Below are positions 12,297-22,897 of a stretch of DNA of 64,000 bases, in pieces. The stretch is taken from NCBI RefSeq assembly GCF_003171515.1, contig NC_089390.1, forward strand, positions 4,650,001-4,714,000. Direction: 5' to 3'. The translations under genes and the position numbers were made by a program. Within the stretch, counting starts at the first letter, position 1. Each line of letters starts with the position of its first letter. The DNA is from Pyrenophora tritici-repentis. Its lineage: Eukaryota; Ascomycota; Dothideomycetes; Pleosporales; Pleosporaceae. The notes below the pieces were generated by a model that was not told the origin of the DNA, ran no database searches, and saw only the letters and a list, made by a program, of their open reading frames with translations.

Positions 12297-14169
12297 GCTG
12301 TTTCGCTCAGTAAAGGGGATAATGAGTCGGCCATGTCAGACTTCGATATATCATGATGTATTAACGAAGCAAAAACCTTGATACGTGATATATCACACAC
12401 AAACACCACATGCAACTCACCGCTACATCATTGCGCGTCTTTTCATGTATGCTTTTTCTTCCTGTTCTAATCGAAATTCCTTGTACGAGCACTTACTCGC
12501 GCGCGTATGCAACCCAAAAAAACAGGGTCCTCTCCAACCCCAACCCCAACCCCCCTCGCATTGAAGTTTCATCTCTACCGGGCTGACCAAGAAAAGGCCG
12601 CAGTCGCAGCCGAGCAAGAACAAGGCAAGGCGAGTTGCAAAGGATTCAAAGAAAAAAGAAACAACCAAAAAATCTCAACAAGATCTGAAACTTGTCTACC
12701 TGCATAATCGGGTTGAGCCCACCACGCGAGACGCGCGACTCGACTTGCATGCTGCATGCACAAACTGCCCTTGTCGGTTTGATCGACACCGTATCAAGAT
12801 TGCCGTAGCTTGCATGATGTTTGTGTGTGTGTGTGTGTATGTGTGTGTGTAGATACCTACTATACACGTAGCTAAACATAACCCCCTTGTGGTTATCGTG
12901 GTGGTTCTGCTTCTTTGATGTGTGTAACCCCCCTGTTCAGCCCATGTCAGCCATGCCCTAGCCGTGTAATCAACGCGCGACAAAACGACAAAACAGCGAG
13001 TCTTGAGTCAGGCAGATCGCCGAACAGGATGTTGTGGTGTGGCTGACGGCGTTGATGTCGGTGAGGCGGGTGGTCGGGGGACTCGGGAGAGACAGAGGGA
13101 GAGGGTTAGAAAGGAAAAAAAAGGAAGCAAGATGGATATGCGTACGTATGCGTGAGATGATGCAATGTACAAGGCATGAGAGAGAAGACGGACTGGGGGT
13201 TTGAATCAGCGCAACGCAGCGATGAGAGGAAAAAGAAAAAGAAAATTACGGGTCAGGAAGGCTTCTAGAAGGATGCGTGGAAGCCTTTCTACCCTGCCGT
13301 GCGATGAGGTGCGGTAGCGATGCCCCATCTGAAACCTGAGGCTGAACTGAACTCAGGGTACGATAAGTGTGGTTCGTGCATCTGTGGGACCATGGTCTGT
13401 GGATTCTGGTGGTGGACTGGGGTTGTTGTCATGTTCAACAAGATGACGTTTACCGTTTGTGTAGATTGGCAGATTCACGTTTTGACAGGGGAGCTGGGAT
13501 GCACTGGGTGGGCTAGGGGCAGTTACACGAGAAAAAAGTAAAGTGTGCATACTGTGCTTCAGAAAACGGAGCAGCCAAGTTGCCGTGAACCGAGCCGTGA
13601 GCCGAGGTTCGTGATTTACGGTTTTCCACGTGGATTGGGTGGGGTTTGGGATTCGCAGGGTAAGGCAGGGCAGGGGAGGGGTGAGTGTATGAATAGATAT
13701 GCACGGAGTGGATACGATGTGATGTGACGTGTTGGGTTGGGCTGGGGTTGGTTGGGTTAAGCTGTGGGTTTGAGGGCAAAATGGCTTTAGAAGGGGGATG
13801 GGTGGCGAATCATGATGTTGCTTGGTGGCGTGCATGATGTGGTGTCGCGTGGGCATACACGTGGGAAAGGGCTGGGGTGTTTGCTGTGCGAGAGTGGAGA
13901 TTTGGTGGTTATTGATGTGCTCAACAAGTTTGTAGACGGCGATGTTGGTGGTTGGCTTGTACGGACGGCCGGGTTGGTGACAGATCATTGGAAGTGTTTG
14001 ATGGTTGGGATGTAAGATAGATGTGGTTGAGTATACAGAATATAATATACAATATACAAATTTCTATGTAGAAAGCCGTAGGTAAAGTGTTATATACAGT
14101 CTATAAGTCGTTATGCCCAACCCGTCTATAGTGTCATCAATCTATACCAAATTCAACCCCAACTCCTTT
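12297..14169. other. Long gene-free convergent gap with strand-asymmetric composition
   Basis: The flanking genes both end here (SLY1 from the left, the HET gene from the right), yet 1.87 kb separates their stops. The minus strand is pyrimidine-rich and C/A-rich from about 14000 to 13050, with a strong CT tract at about 13080-13130. That is the look of a fungal 5' leader, but no coding frame follows it. The longest frame (13353-13988, minus, 211 codons) is Pro/Thr/His low-complexity and is not credible as a protein. A non-coding transcript is possible but unproven. Confidence 0.4.
12822..12850. repeat. (GT)n microsatellite, interrupted once
   Basis: A run of GT dinucleotides is broken by a single 'at' step around 12839-12840. 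It lies inside the gene-free convergent gap and should be length-polymorphic. Confidence 0.95.
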
Positions 14170-16422
14170 TCAGTGACGTGAAGGCCCATGTACCCGATGA
14201 TTCCTCACATCCATCTCATTAGAAACAGCCAATCCTGCATTAAACTCCACATCCCCAAATATCACTCCCTTTGATTGTAGCGTCCAGCTGACGCTTGGTT
14301 TGGAACCTCCAGTGAATGGGTTCATGCTCGTCAAGATCCATCCTCGCGCCAAGGGGGCATACTCCGTGTCTTTGACCACCGCGGGAACGGCGATGAGCAA
14401 GGTCTTGGAATGCTCGAATGGCGCAAAGATGATGGCTTTGCCACTGTGTGTAGGGGCTCCGGTGTAGTTGTACGCAGATGAAGCGGGCGCGGCGACGATA
14501 AGCGGGCCGTGTGTGCGTTCCGAGGCGCCTGATGGCCATGGGATACCCGATGAAATCATGGTAGACAAAAAGTGGATGAGCGATACCATCGCTGCCTGCC
14601 CTTCTGGTAATAGAATAAAGTTTTGCAGTATGAGCTGGGGATTAAGTAGCATCTCCATGGTGTAAGGATCCATGTATGGTGCGTTAGGCTCTTGGATGCT
14701 TGTGTGGACTTCCAATAACCACTGGAGTCCGCACTTGAGCACACAGGCCAATGTTTGGATGAACATGTTGCGCAAAGCCGGTGTGCGCGGGTGGTCGGGC
14801 GCGCGCGAGAAACCCCAAAAGCCAGATCCAGGTATTTGGTATTGAACACAAAGATCAATGATCATCCGAGCTCGAACGACGTGTGCGGGGAATGAAGGGC
14901 TAGGTTGCCTACGGTGCGGTAGTTCCAGGAAGACAAGATCAAGTTGTGCATACTCTGCTCTACCATCTGTTGCTTGAACAATCTGAGTTGCATGTGTTGG
15001 AAATCGCGCTGGAGTCGGTCTAGATGCTTTTACGTCGAGATTGGTTGGCCGACATAGCCATGATACTGATCCGTCGTGAAGCTGAAGTGGTGTGCCCGTG
15101 GTACAGAGTGCAACTGGATCTCGCGCCGCGATGCCTACTAGTAGTAGTGATCGAAGGCATTCATCCTCAATGTTGGGTCTCGAAAAGGGACTTGAAGGTG
15201 CCAAGGCTAGAGGTAAGCCCGACATATTCAGTGTGATGCCCGTCTTGTCCCGATTCGCATCCAACCTCCTAAGATACTCTGGTAGCCGTGGGTTTCCCCC
15301 GGCTTTCATTCGGAAAGTGTCATAGATCAGCGGAAACAGCGACTTTGTTGTCGAGACTAGGCTCTGGGGAGTATCGGGTCTTTGAGGGAAGAGTATGTCG
15401 TTATCGAGAGCGTCGTTTTGTTGGAAGAAATCCAAAAGTGAATGGATCTTAGCAGATGATTGCGGTGCGAAATTTGCAAGTTCACTAGCCAGTGCCAGCA
15501 AATGGGTAAAGAAAGCACCAGTAAATCTGAGGATGGTCTGGACTTCGTCTTCGTAATGTCGTAAGCAAGGGACCAAAAAGACGTGGCTTCTTCCCAGCTT
15601 CATCTCATGGGTGCACCATGCACGCTCGAACCATTCTGAACATATGATGCGCTCGAGCAGTGTCCTGAGTAGATCGTACTGCTGCATGAAAGGCGGATCG
15701 AGTCCTGTGTTGGGTTGCTGATTTGGGTGTAGGTTGGTGTAGCTATATTGCTCGACGTAGTAGCGCAGGAACTGTTCCTCGTCCGGCGTGACTACAATGT
15801 CGTCCAGCGCTACAACAACTGCCCTCGCATTCTTGTAGATGCTGTCAACAGCTCCAACGAGTGCGGTCTTGTCTGATTCTTCCTCCTGTTCAATGCACAC
15901 CTGATCGAACCACAGCCCCTCTCCTGCGCGTTTTTCTTTTATGATAGCCTGAAACAGTGCTGCACTTGTCGGTAGTGGGAACTGCTCAAACTCCTTCTGC
16001 CACCCAAAGGGAAGATGCCCGACGGGAGTTATCACTCTGCTCGGTATGTTTGCTATGCCTTGTTTTCTGCAATAACTGAGGGCGATATAACTGTCTTCTT
16101 CTCCTTGGAAACCGACGTCGTTGATCAGCCGAAAGGGGAATGTGCTCTCCGCGTGGCTCTTTGGCATGAATTCTTTGACGAGCGAGGGTGCCAGACGTCC
16201 GAGGTCCTGTAGGAGCGTAGTCGCTTCGAGGTCGGTGGCTGGTGTCGATACCATCCATCTCTGTCGGCTGAGGAGCTTCTCTCTTGTAGATGACTTCACA
16301 ACTCGCGCCTGAAGACCCGTTGTGTCCAGCTCGTCCTCATCGACATCAAGGAATTCGCACTGTCCGAATCGGGCGAAGAATGGGGATGGTGCTGGTAGAG
16401 CCATTTGGATAGGAATGTACAT
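14170..16422 (-). CDS. HET-domain (heterokaryon incompatibility) protein
   Basis: Single-exon gene of 750 aa; 744 aa if the second Met (MALPAPSP) is used. The HET domain covers roughly residues 105-260: SYIALSYCR opens it, then the segment LFQAIIKEKRAGEGLWFDQV with CIEQ (the usual LWIDxxCIxQ), and KTALVGAVDSIYKNARAVVVAL, the conserved Y-x-x-A strand. The rest has no repeat domain that I recognise (no WD40, ankyrin or NACHT). HET proteins trigger cell death on fusion of unlike hyphae, or act in immune-like recognition. Whether this one is an active allele cannot be told. The frame is intact with no stops. It is flanked on one side by the long gene-free gap and on the other by degraded-looking sequence, common around HET genes. 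Confidence 0.85.
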   Translation of the reverse strand: MYIPIQMALPAPSPFFARFGQCEFLDVDEDELDTTGLQARVVKSSTREKLLSRQRWMVSTPATDLEATTLLQDLGRLAPSLVKEFMPKSHAESTFPFRLINDVGFQGEEDSYIALSYCRKQGIANIPSRVITPVGHLPFGWQKEFEQFPLPTSAALFQAIIKEKRAGEGLWFDQVCIEQEEESDKTALVGAVDSIYKNARAVVVALDDIVVTPDEEQFLRYYVEQYSYTNLHPNQQPNTGLDPPFMQQYDLLRTLLERIICSEWFERAWCTHEMKLGRSHVFLVPCLRHYEDEVQTILRFTGAFFTHLLALASELANFAPQSSAKIHSLLDFFQQNDALDNDILFPQRPDTPQSLVSTTKSLFPLIYDTFRMKAGGNPRLPEYLRRLDANRDKTGITLNMSGLPLALAPSSPFSRPNIEDECLRSLLLVGIAARDPVALCTTGTPLQLHDGSVSWLCRPTNLDVKASRPTPARFPTHATQIVQATDGRAEYAQLDLVFLELPHRRQPSPSFPAHVVRARMIIDLCVQYQIPGSGFWGFSRAPDHPRTPALRNMFIQTLACVLKCGLQWLLEVHTSIQEPNAPYMDPYTMEMLLNPQLILQNFILLPEGQAAMVSLIHFLSTMISSGIPWPSGASERTHGPLIVAAPASSAYNYTGAPTHSGKAIIFAPFEHSKTLLIAVPAVVKDTEYAPLARGWILTSMNPFTGGSKPSVSWTLQSKGVIFGDVEFNAGLAVSNEMDVRNHRVHGPSRH

Positions 16423-17401
16423 AGTTCAAAGTCTTGATAACGAAGCTGTAGAAGTACTTGATGGACGACTGGTAAGCCTGGCGACATGGCATCCAGGTCT
16501 TTTTGATACTGTACACCACTTTTACAAGAACCATGACCCTTGAACTGTCTACAGGCATACACGATTCCCGACGCACAGGCCCACACACGTCTTGGGTTCA
16601 TCTGTAGACGACGTGACAACAGGGTGGAATGCATAAGCGTCTTCTGTCAGCCGCTCGTGCATTAACCGCCGCAATGCACATTTGCGGGGAAACACAAGGC
16701 CTTGGCAGGTGGACAACGGGGGCTTTGGACGTATGAAGCGTAGTGGAGCATACTGGAACATGGTAGATTGAGTGAGCCAGATACTCGGGATGCTGTGTGG
16801 TATGGCACGGACCTCATGCAGGACGAAAGCGGGAAGATCGGATGACGTCGTAATCATCGGAAGGAGTAGCCGTGATTGGAAAAAGAAAAAAGTATGACTT
16901 GAAACAGTGGTGCATGGGCTCGCTCAGCCCAACGGTCAGGTGTAAGCTAGAAGTTCTAGAAGGAAAAAAGCAACGTGTTCTACACAGTCCTGTAATCTCC
17001 CACGGCACCAAATTTTCCGAGTACATACCGCTTCGAATGCAAAGCCTTGTAAGTAGTGTCGTGTTCTTCCATGAGACCAGGGAGGTTGAACTGTGCTGAT
17101 GGGGTCAGTGCTGCCATTGGCCATGATAGTCATAATCGACTCATCAATCGTTTCACGCCGAATCACGATGTAGACAAAAATAGGCAGGCGACAAGAAGTT
17201 CGATCCCAGTACAGAGTAGAGAGATGTACGACCCAAGAACACCATTCCATACTCCAACTATTACCATAACAGGTGCGTAGTCCTCGGCTGCCAAACCATA
17301 AACGTTTCGCAACACCATAACTCAAATCTTTGCGCCGTTGAACGCTCAGCCGTACGCGACAGTCATCGAAACGCATAATTGACAAATCCCCAAACAAACA
17401 G
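16423..17401. other. Unassigned stretch upstream of the HET gene, possible gene relic
   Basis: No complete gene could be built. On the minus strand a hydrophobic frame beginning with ATG at 17318 (MVLRNVYGLAAEDYAPVM..., about 50 codons) runs into TGA. The same frame reopens further on (MAALTPSAQF to GAVGDYRTV, about 17085-16983) before another stop. A second frame is open from about 17100 to 16814, and a third (16549-16857, 102 codons) lies nearer the HET gene. This fits a decayed membrane-protein gene or several missed short exons. The region also contains the HET promoter. Confidence 0.3.
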
Positions 17402-19479
17402 CTAGTCGATCTTTGCATTCGCGAGCCTATCATTGGAGCCTGCGATTACGTTGGACATTCGGACGTTTTGCCGTTTGTACTTGCTGTGTTTCCGAAGGCG
17501 TTTCCGTGCAACCATGACTGGCACCGATGATTTAGTGACAAGATAGTTACTGAAAGATCCGAGTAAAACACTGTTGAAATTAGTCAGTCTGTCTTCGACC
17601 ATAGGGATGTAACCATGGGGATGTAAACCTACCCCTTGAGAGCGTTCCGGCCACGCGAACCAAGAATGACGAGCGTGGGCTCCAAAAAGTCAATCTGTCA
17701 AACACTGTCAGCATGTTGCTCAAGTGTGAAACATGTTTTGAACAAACTCACCACCTCGGTTATCATGTGCTTGGGACTCTTGCAATGGAATACCTCAACC
17801 ACAGCACGCACTTGAAGACGTGTCTTCCTCAACAGCTTTACGCATCGATCCGATACTTCTACACAGGCCTGATATCGGTCTCTCTCGGCTTTTCCCATGG
17901 CTTTGAGGTTTGCCTCTGTTGCCATGAGTGAGTTGGACAGGGCGGAGGGTCCTTGTTGTGCTGTTGGTAGCCCGTCATGGTTGGACAACGTTCGCTTCAA
18001 ATGATCCGACTCCTGTCTTCCGGTAGTCCCTTGACTGATAGGCGCGCCAGTAGCATCGGTCGTTGCAACACCCGTCTCTTCATCGACAGCATACACTGCC
18101 AACAGAGTGTCGCCATCACGCAAAACTGTGCCGATTGTCCACTCTAGAGCGTATGCAGCTTCGTCGCTGAGATCAGTGGACACGAGGTATACACGCTGTC
18201 TTCTGAGCCCTTTGGTAGCATCCTCTGCAAATTGCACATAGTCACCTCTTATAATCTGCCGGACACAACGGTGTGCGTCTGGGTTTGATTGGATAGGCGA
18301 GATATTCAACGAGAGCTGTTGAGCGGATTTGATTTCTGCAAGCTCATCTTCGTGGTCTGAATGGACTGGAGTCGAGAGGCCGGAACCGCCCTGGTCAAAG
18401 CTCGTGTGAGGGTGCACGACTCCAGATGAAATCTTTCTTGACAGTTTGCCATTAGGACCGGTGACGCTGATGTTCGGATCAAGTAATGATCGCACTTTGT
18501 AGGAAACGGCTACATCTCGCCCTGCGTAAAGTCAATGCCTCGTTCTGTGTCAGTATTGCAGGTAGTACTCACGCTCTTGCTCCGCCGCAGCCAGCAAGCT
18601 CTTAGCAGTGATGACTTCTCTCCCCATACTGTCGGTACCTACAGAAGATTTTCTAGACCGCTGCCTGCCTCTCTCTCGTTTCTTCGTGCCGCCGCTCCAC
18701 CCATCCTCCCAGTCGGAACTATCCGAACCGTTATCACTACTTTCGACAGCAGCACTGTCTTCGCCATCGTCGTCGGTAGCTAGGCGAACACCTCCGCCGG
18801 GGGCAGCAGTAGTGCCTTTAGCAGGATCCGACCCTTTGCGATTGGGAAGTGAGGATAGACCACCCTCCGAGCGGGCCAAAGCAGAGTCGGAGAGTTTGCG
18901 GTATGCGGTATCCATGTCGATGCGCTTGCCTGAGTCTGTGACAAAGGTGTTGGGTGAAGCAGAGGTGGGTGGTGTCGGGCTTAGCATGCGCGTCGCTGGC
19001 GAAGCAGATCTTCCAGGCCCTGGAGAACCAGACTTTGACCTGGCGATGGGTCCATTCACCGAGTTGTGTCTGTCTTTTGAGTTGGATGAGGCAAGAAATC
19101 CGGTCGAGTTCCCATATACAGACGACATGGCGCGAGGCTTCGCAGCGGTATCCAGTTTGCCGCCCTGCGACACCCGCTTGGGCATGGCATGTGCGTCGAT
19201 GGAGGGCAGCATTTCAAACTTGTACGCCGATTCGGGATTTACGCGACGCGGCGATGAGGGCATGGCGAATGGAATACCGGTGCTTCCACGGCTCGAACTT
19301 CTGCGCTGGGCGGGCGCATCAACGTCCAACATGCTGCGGATGGGCGAAGCAGCCGAACCAGGGCTTTGCGCGCGCGCAGTTGGGCTCTCAGCGCGACGTC
19401 CACTGGGTCTCTGGTTGCCTTCCAGGAGCGCAACAACCTCTCTCATCTCCTCGTCGATGGCGGCTTCGAGTGAGGCCAT
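17402..19479 (-). CDS. Universal stress protein (USP/UspA)-domain protein with long disordered N-terminus
   Basis: CDS is complement(17402..17570, 17633..17694, 17752..18521, 18573..19479), 635 aa. Donors are gtgagt, gtgagt and gtaggt; one exon is only 62 nt. Residues 1-300 are Ser/Pro/Arg-rich and disordered, with an acidic patch (DDDGEDSAAVESSDNGSDSS) and an RS-like basic stretch. The USP fold occupies about residues 400-620. It starts with RVYLVSTDLSDEAAYALEWT, continues with GDTLLAVYAVDEE and DRCVKLLRKTRLQVRAVVEV, and ends with the nucleotide-loop strands DFLEPTLVILGSRGRNALKG and VLLGSFSNYLVTKSSVPVMVAR. The G-x2-G-x9-G-(S/T) nucleotide-binding pattern is visible across the last two joins. 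Fungal members of this type are usually cytosolic and of unknown function. The start was chosen at MASLEAAI; 16 further codons lie upstream. Confidence 0.88.
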
Positions 19480-20492
19480 GGTGGCGGTGTTTGCGGTGTA
19501 GGTGCGTGGAAAAGTACTCGACGACACCAGGTCGCGTGGCTAGTGTGGTGCGAATGAAGCTTGGGAATATTCGGCGAAGAATGGGTGTGGAGCGCGGTCG
19601 TGTTCGCGGGGTAGCTCGAGTGATGGTCGATATCAATTGCTCAGCGTCGTACTATAGCATCATAGACGCAGCTAGTTGGTGCCAGGAAAACGGACCACAA
19701 ATACAGGCGCGCAACAGCGAGCGCCCGTCTGGAGATATGTGGGGGGAGCGCGTGATGATACTAATGGCAGTTGTGGGGTACTTAGTTATAATTGCAGGGA
19801 CTGGAGCTGAAAGTAATGGAAGATGTATATGGCTAGCCGCTGTCGGAGAACAAGTTGTTCCCTAGCACGTTGATGGAAGCGGACGACATATGGAAGAGAA
19901 ACAGCAAGCAAGCACCAGCGATGGTGAGGCTCTCAGGGACAGTCAGCGCGAGTCGATGGTCGCGGGTGCTCTTGGTCTAGGCGGTGGGAAGTGGGCTTCA
20001 AAACCCCTCAGGATCTGGCGGGTTGGCAGTGCTTGGCGGTGCAGATCACCACCAACGTCTCCGACGCAGGGACGGTCTTGCGACGTGGACAAGACGGACT
20101 ATTTCATGCAGCACGCGGACGCGGAAAGGCTTCCTTATTGCTTGGTACTTGGTATCTGCTTAGTCCAGATTTGCGTGCACACGTCCAACAGCGAGCGTGA
20201 ATTGATGAACTGATGTCTCCTCCATCGGATGTTGCCCAGACGGCTCGGCCACGGGGCGGCTACCAAGTGTGGCTGTGCTCCGGATGCAAGTGCGGCGTCC
20301 GGGCTACAGCTGGCACTCGCCCAGTCTAACCACGAAGTGTCATATGAGCTACTACCTAGCCATGTCAAGTGATGCAGGATAGATGTCAAAACCTAATAGG
20401 GTCCACCGCAGCGGTAACGTTGTTCAATCCGATATTATACATACATTTATGAAGCGCTTTCTCTACTGAGAAGTGACCCATATGAAAGCTTT
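19480..20492. promoter_or_regulatory. Spacer: USP-gene promoter and uS7m trailer
   Basis: A 1.0 kb interval between two leftward genes. The plus-strand ORFs (61-107 codons) overlap each other and show no motif. No RNA gene was seen. Confidence 0.45.
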
Positions 20493-21637
20493 TTACCTCT
20501 TCCTCGGCAAGACAATGTTGGCTCGCGCAGCCACGCCGAGCTTGTGGATGGCGTTGCGCCTGTCCCAGATGCCGCTTGTGCCCTGTACTACAGCAATCAT
20601 TTCCTGGGCAATACGTTGAGCAAAGCTACCCTTTCCACTGCCCATATTCCTCCGCTTCGATGCAGCCGAAATGATCCAATCAATAGCCACACGTCGTCGT
20701 TGCCTCTGTCCAAGTGGGACAGGGATTTGAAGAGCGACACCACCTCCAGCAGCACCTCTTTGACTTCGGATGCGCATAAGAGGTGCGACAGAATCAATAG
20801 CGAGAGTGAGATACAGTATGGGGTTGAGTGGAAGATGTGATGGCGGAGGCGCGCCTGGAAGCAGAGGTCTTTCCGGTTTAATGTTGGGAATGGGTGACGT
20901 TCGTAGGTGTTGCAGAATGAGTGCCATGGTCTAAACACGGTGATTAGTCGACTGCAGGCTATTTTTGGTGGATGGCTGACCTACTCGCTCTGCAACGCTC
21001 TTCTTGCCATGTCGCATGAGCAGATTGGTAACCTGATCGACTATCGGGTCATGTCGGTGCTTGATATGACCATCTTTTGGAAGTGGAAGGGAAGGCATCT
21101 CGAACTTCAATCCAGGCGTTGTAGGCACTTTTGAGGCAGATTGCAAGTCTACGAGACCCATGTCCATGCCAGTGTCCCCACTCCTTTGTGTCGTCATGGT
21201 AGAGTATGACCGTGTGCCATTCGGTGTCATGTTGGGCGTCGTCTTTGGCTTTTGCGAGTTGAGTTTGTCTTTCATAACTTTGGGCAGGTTTTCTTGTGCT
21301 GCCTTGTCGCCTTTCACCACCTGGCAATTGTCAGTTTCCGCCTTGAGTTGTTCTCTGCACATGACCTCACGTCTTCGATGGGTGTACCCTGGCTGAGATC
21401 AGGCCCCTTCTCTCCCATGGTTTTCGCCATAGAAGCCGCCTCTTCGGAAACATGTTCGATCGGCTTCGCATCCTCTCGCTTCGACCGGTCGGCAGCTGGA
21501 GACTTGGTTGTATCCGAGTACAGGCGGGGTTGCAATTGGGCGAGTCGGAACGTAGGTCGGGCATGCCATTGTACTTGTGGTCTAGGTCGGAATGCGACTG
21601 TGCGCGTGAGCGCAGTGACATTTAATCGTGGTGGCAT
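20493..21637 (-). CDS. RSM7: Mitochondrial small-subunit ribosomal protein uS7m
   Basis: CDS is complement(20493..20930, 20985..21320, 21371..21637), 346 aa; all three exons are whole codons in length. The N-terminus (MPPRLNVTALTRTVAFRPRP) is basic, Arg-rich and free of acidic residues, as expected of a mitochondrial presequence. The uS7 core starts at about residue 160 (DPIVDQVTNLLMRHGKKSVAER). It continues with ILYLTLAIDSVAPLMRIRSQ, the beta-hairpin RGAAGGGVALQIPVPL and RRRVAIDWIISAA, and ends with SFAQRIAQEMIAVVQGTSG and DRRNAIHKLGVAARAN. uS7 nucleates assembly of the 3' major domain of the small rRNA. About 100 residues between presequence and core are low-complexity, typical for fungi. 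The gene is divergent from Argonaute across a 1.26 kb spacer. Confidence 0.93.
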
Positions 21638-22897
21638 TTTGCTGCTTGTGTTGTGAGGATGGTGTTGGGGCCGCAAAGTGACGCTGAATATTCGAGCCGA
21701 TGTCGCGTTCTGAGGTCCGTGCACTATCATTACATCAGGAACACCAACACCATGGCCAACTTGGACAAGAACACTTCGATGATTGCTGGATATACATATT
21801 AATTTAAGAAATGAGGTGATTTTAGGAAGCGTACACTCTTAGTAGTTGAATAATTTCACGGGCTAGTCTGCGCTTAGAGTAAATCGCAACAGTACCTAAT
21901 TAGCAGCTAGATCTTAATAGCAAAGCACAAAGGGAAGACTTGAAGTATCTCGACAGTTTTGAAAAGAAAAGTTTGTAAAGGTTTAAAAAGGTTCCTTGGA
22001 TTATAAGGATGCTACATACCTACACATCGCAGAATCAGTCACTCAAGGTAACAGCCATAGGAGGTGCAATAGTAGATGGTATCAGAGATGCATGGCTTAT
22101 ATACTCAAAATTGGGTGTCTAAGACTAGAATGGGCTGTAATTTATCTGAAAATAGTATTGGGATATGAGGAGATGAAGCATATTTCTGGTTGTGGCCGTT
22201 TGTACCTTCCTTGAGGTGTCAGGTACCTGCCTACAGTAAGCGATATGTTGCGCCCCCTCACCGCTCACTGCTCAAGTCTTTCGAGGTAGTATAGGTACCA
22301 ATTATAAGCGATGGTATCATCCATAATTAGCACGGGATCCAGCTTATAACCCCTCATTCTGTCATCCTGTCCTCAACACTGCACCCCTTTGCTCGTTTAC
22401 CTACCTCCTCAACACTGCACCCCCTTTGCTCGTTTACCTGCATCAGCAATTGCTCATTTACTTGCCTCCTCAACACTGCTCCTCCTTACTCGTTTACCTA
22501 CTTCCTCGACACTGCACTCCCTTGCTCATTTACCTGCATTGGCCATTGCAGTACACCCACTCTTTATCCACTGGCATTGATACTGCGCATTACAGTCGAG
22601 GCACTGCCACTGTCGTCGTGAGTTGCATGGTATATTGATTTCTCAGTCTCGTCCCTCCATCGTCTAGTGGCAGCATATGCCATCCAGAGCTCCTTAGTCT
22701 GGCATCGCAAATGCATATAGAGCCCTGACATGCTCTGGTTGCCACTGTATCACATGCCAGTCTCTAACGAACCTCCATTCTAGATCATACATAGGCTGAA
22801 ATCGCTAACTTCTTTGGAGATTCACCGATAGTCTGCCCGCTCACCTCGTGGACGATTAATCACAAGACCTGATCTCACCGCACGTCAACATATCGCA
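21638..22897. promoter_or_regulatory. AT-rich divergent spacer between uS7m and Argonaute
   Basis: Noticeably AT- and TA-rich from about 21770 to 22330 compared with both flanks, with no gene. From about 22360 it turns pyrimidine-rich with a tandem repeat (separate entry), then becomes ordinary Argonaute upstream sequence. The AT-rich part could be an old RIP-mutated repeat relic, but no transposon domain can be read. Confidence 0.4.
22368..22545. repeat. Imperfect tandem repeat, about 36-nt unit, four copies
   Basis: The unit core is cctcaacactgcacccc followed by tttgctcgtttacctac or close variants. Copies start near 22370, 22404, 22466 and 22500. The second copy carries an extra 24 nt (atcagcaattgctcatttac...), itself a partial repeat. 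The array lies about 0.35-0.5 kb upstream of the Argonaute start codon. Confidence 0.8.

Noticed and set aside
13353..13988. 211-codon minus-strand ORF in the convergent gap
   Set aside because: Pro/Thr/His/Ser low-complexity from pyrimidine-rich DNA, with no motif.
18608..19501. 297-codon plus-strand ORF opposite the USP gene
   Set aside because: Antisense shadow of a Ser/Pro/Arg-rich coding exon; no domain, and the minus-strand gene is well supported by splicing and the USP fold.
22368..22545. CRISPR-like array
   Set aside because: Direct tandem units without unique spacers, in a eukaryotic genome.
22650..22730. tRNA-like stretch (tccatcgtctagtggcagca resembles an A box)
   Set aside because: No B box (GGTTCGAnTCC) and no acceptor stem pairing; at best a relic.
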